Of a stretch of 64,000 nt of DNA, positions 63,307-64,000 are shown in pieces; the stretch's first letter is position 1, and every line of letters begins with the position of its first letter. The notes below the pieces were generated by a model. That model worked only from the letters and a program-made list of their open reading frames with translations, had not been told where the DNA came from and searched no databases. The position numbers and the translations under genes are program-made. Location: positions 1 to 64,000 of the forward strand of contig JAWXBI010000131.1 of assembly GCA_034439915.1 (NCBI GenBank), in the 5' to 3' direction. The stretch is from JADJLQ01 sp034439915. GTDB lineage: Bacteria; Bacteroidota; Bacteroidia; Chitinophagales; Saprospiraceae.

Positions 63307-64000
63307 ATGAAATGGAGTGAATTAAAAAGTAAAATAAAGTTCTTTGACATAAATGGAAGCGCAGATTTTGAAGTAAAAGGTGTTGAGCTGGATTCCAGGA
63401 GAATTCAACCGGATTTTATCTTCATTGCACAAAAAGGATTGACCACAGATGGCCATCAGTTTATAAATCAGGCTATCAGTTCGGGAGCCAGAGCTGTTGT
63501 CTGTGAACAATGGCCCGGGCAGCTGGTGGAGGGTGTTGAATATATCTTATCCAATGAAACGGCAGAGTTGGCGGGTGAATTGGCCGGATTGTTTTATGAG
63601 TCCCCTTCACAAAAGCTCAGCCTGGTTGGGGTGACCGGCACCAATGGAAAAACAACAACCGTCACCTTGCTTTACCGGTTGGTTAAAGCCCTGGGTTATA
63701 AAGCGGGCTTATTGAGTACGATTCAAAATTTTATCCATGATGAAATCGTCCCGGCGACGCATACCACACCGGACGTGATCAGGATAAATGAATTGTTGAA
63801 CAGCATGGTAAAAGCCGGATGTGATTTTGCTTTTATGGAAGTCAGTTCCCATGCAATGAAACAAAAAAGGGTTGCTGGTTTACAGTTCAAAGGTGGAATA
63901 TTTACCAATATCACCCACGATCACCTCGATTACCATGGAAGTTTTAAGGACTATCTGTATTGTAAAAAATTATTTTTCGATCAATTGTCTTCTAACGCTT
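63307..64000 (+). CDS. murE: UDP-N-acetylmuramyl-tripeptide synthetase MurE (N-terminal part)
   Basis: The ATG at 63307 opens a frame that is still open at the right edge, so 231 residues are visible. The N-terminal UDP-binding domain (GVELDSRRIQPDFIFIAQKG) is followed by the ATP-binding P-loop GVTGTNGKTTTV. Then come THTTPD, EVSSHAMKQKR and NITHDHLDYHG, all MurE signatures. It adds the third amino acid of the peptidoglycan stem, probably meso-diaminopimelate in this phylum. The C-terminal part that would decide this is outside the window. Confidence 0.95.
   Translation, partial: MKWSELKSKIKFFDINGSADFEVKGVELDSRRIQPDFIFIAQKGLTTDGHQFINQAISSGARAVVCEQWPGQLVEGVEYILSNETAELAGELAGLFYESPSQKLSLVGVTGTNGKTTTVTLLYRLVKALGYKAGLLSTIQNFIHDEIVPATHTTPDVIRINELLNSMVKAGCDFAFMEVSSHAMKQKRVAGLQFKGGIFTNITHDHLDYHGSFKDYLYCKKLFFDQLSSNA

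Overview
The window is a chromosomal segment of a Bacteroidota bacterium. I saw no rRNA, CRISPR array, prophage or insertion-sequence transposase. The phylum call rests on several things in the sequence. There is a full-length type IX secretion translocon gene (sprA) directly behind ruvA. The -7 promoter box TAnnTTTG recurs upstream of genes. Shine-Dalgarno sequences are almost absent. There is an RprX/RprY-like two-component pair, a three-gene proton-translocating transhydrogenase, a fused E1 alpha/beta 2-oxoacid dehydrogenase and a PASTA-tailed division transpeptidase. Placement in the Saprospiria/Chitinophagia part of the phylum is a guess from overall protein flavour.

Left part (1-15.6 kb): a translation and transcription block. 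It holds rpsU, xerC, hpf, then tRNA-Thr/Tyr/Gly/Thr, tuf, tRNA-Trp, secE, nusG, rplK, rplA, rplJ, rplL, rpoB and rpoC. The order tRNA-Thr-Tyr-Gly-Thr-tuf is the same as in Escherichia coli. Several intergenic RNA structures here look regulatory: the rplK leader, rplK-rplA, and a long hairpin between rplL and rpoB.

Middle part (15.6-41 kb): short housekeeping operons. In order these are a viroplasmin-type RNase H, tatD, tRNA-Ser, an ExbB/membrane protein/ExbD/ExbD energy-transduction cluster, and a LytS/LytR-type sensor pair divergent from folE-fabD-yqgE-ABC-F. Then come a leftward ribF-glycosyltransferase-rluA set, mrp, nifU-pyrF, and two tandem secreted LolA-like paralogues. The leftward pntA1-pntA2-pntB operon follows, then a leftward hydroxyproline epimerase-dehydrogenase-uvrC operon, then ruvA.

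Right part (41-64 kb): sprA, the RprXY-like pair, an M1 peptidase divergent from a one-domain asparaginase-like protein, and an OmpA-type porin with thrombospondin type-3 repeats. Then come a DUF1573 periplasmic protein, the fused E1 dehydrogenase, a dolichyl-phosphate-mannose-synthase-like glycosyltransferase, and the start of the division and cell-wall (dcw) cluster mraZ-rsmH-ftsL-ftsI-murE. The last gene runs off the window.

The least explained structures are non-coding. One is four unrelated near-perfect hairpins spaced almost exactly 39 nt apart at 50786-50929. Another is a 194-bp MITE-like palindromic element at 55682-55875 with matching 9-bp flanks. A third is a nested palindrome at 33059-33128. 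A fourth is a phased 10-bp repeat in front of mraZ that looks like the MraZ operator. I found no convincing new multi-gene defence or biosynthetic system in the window.
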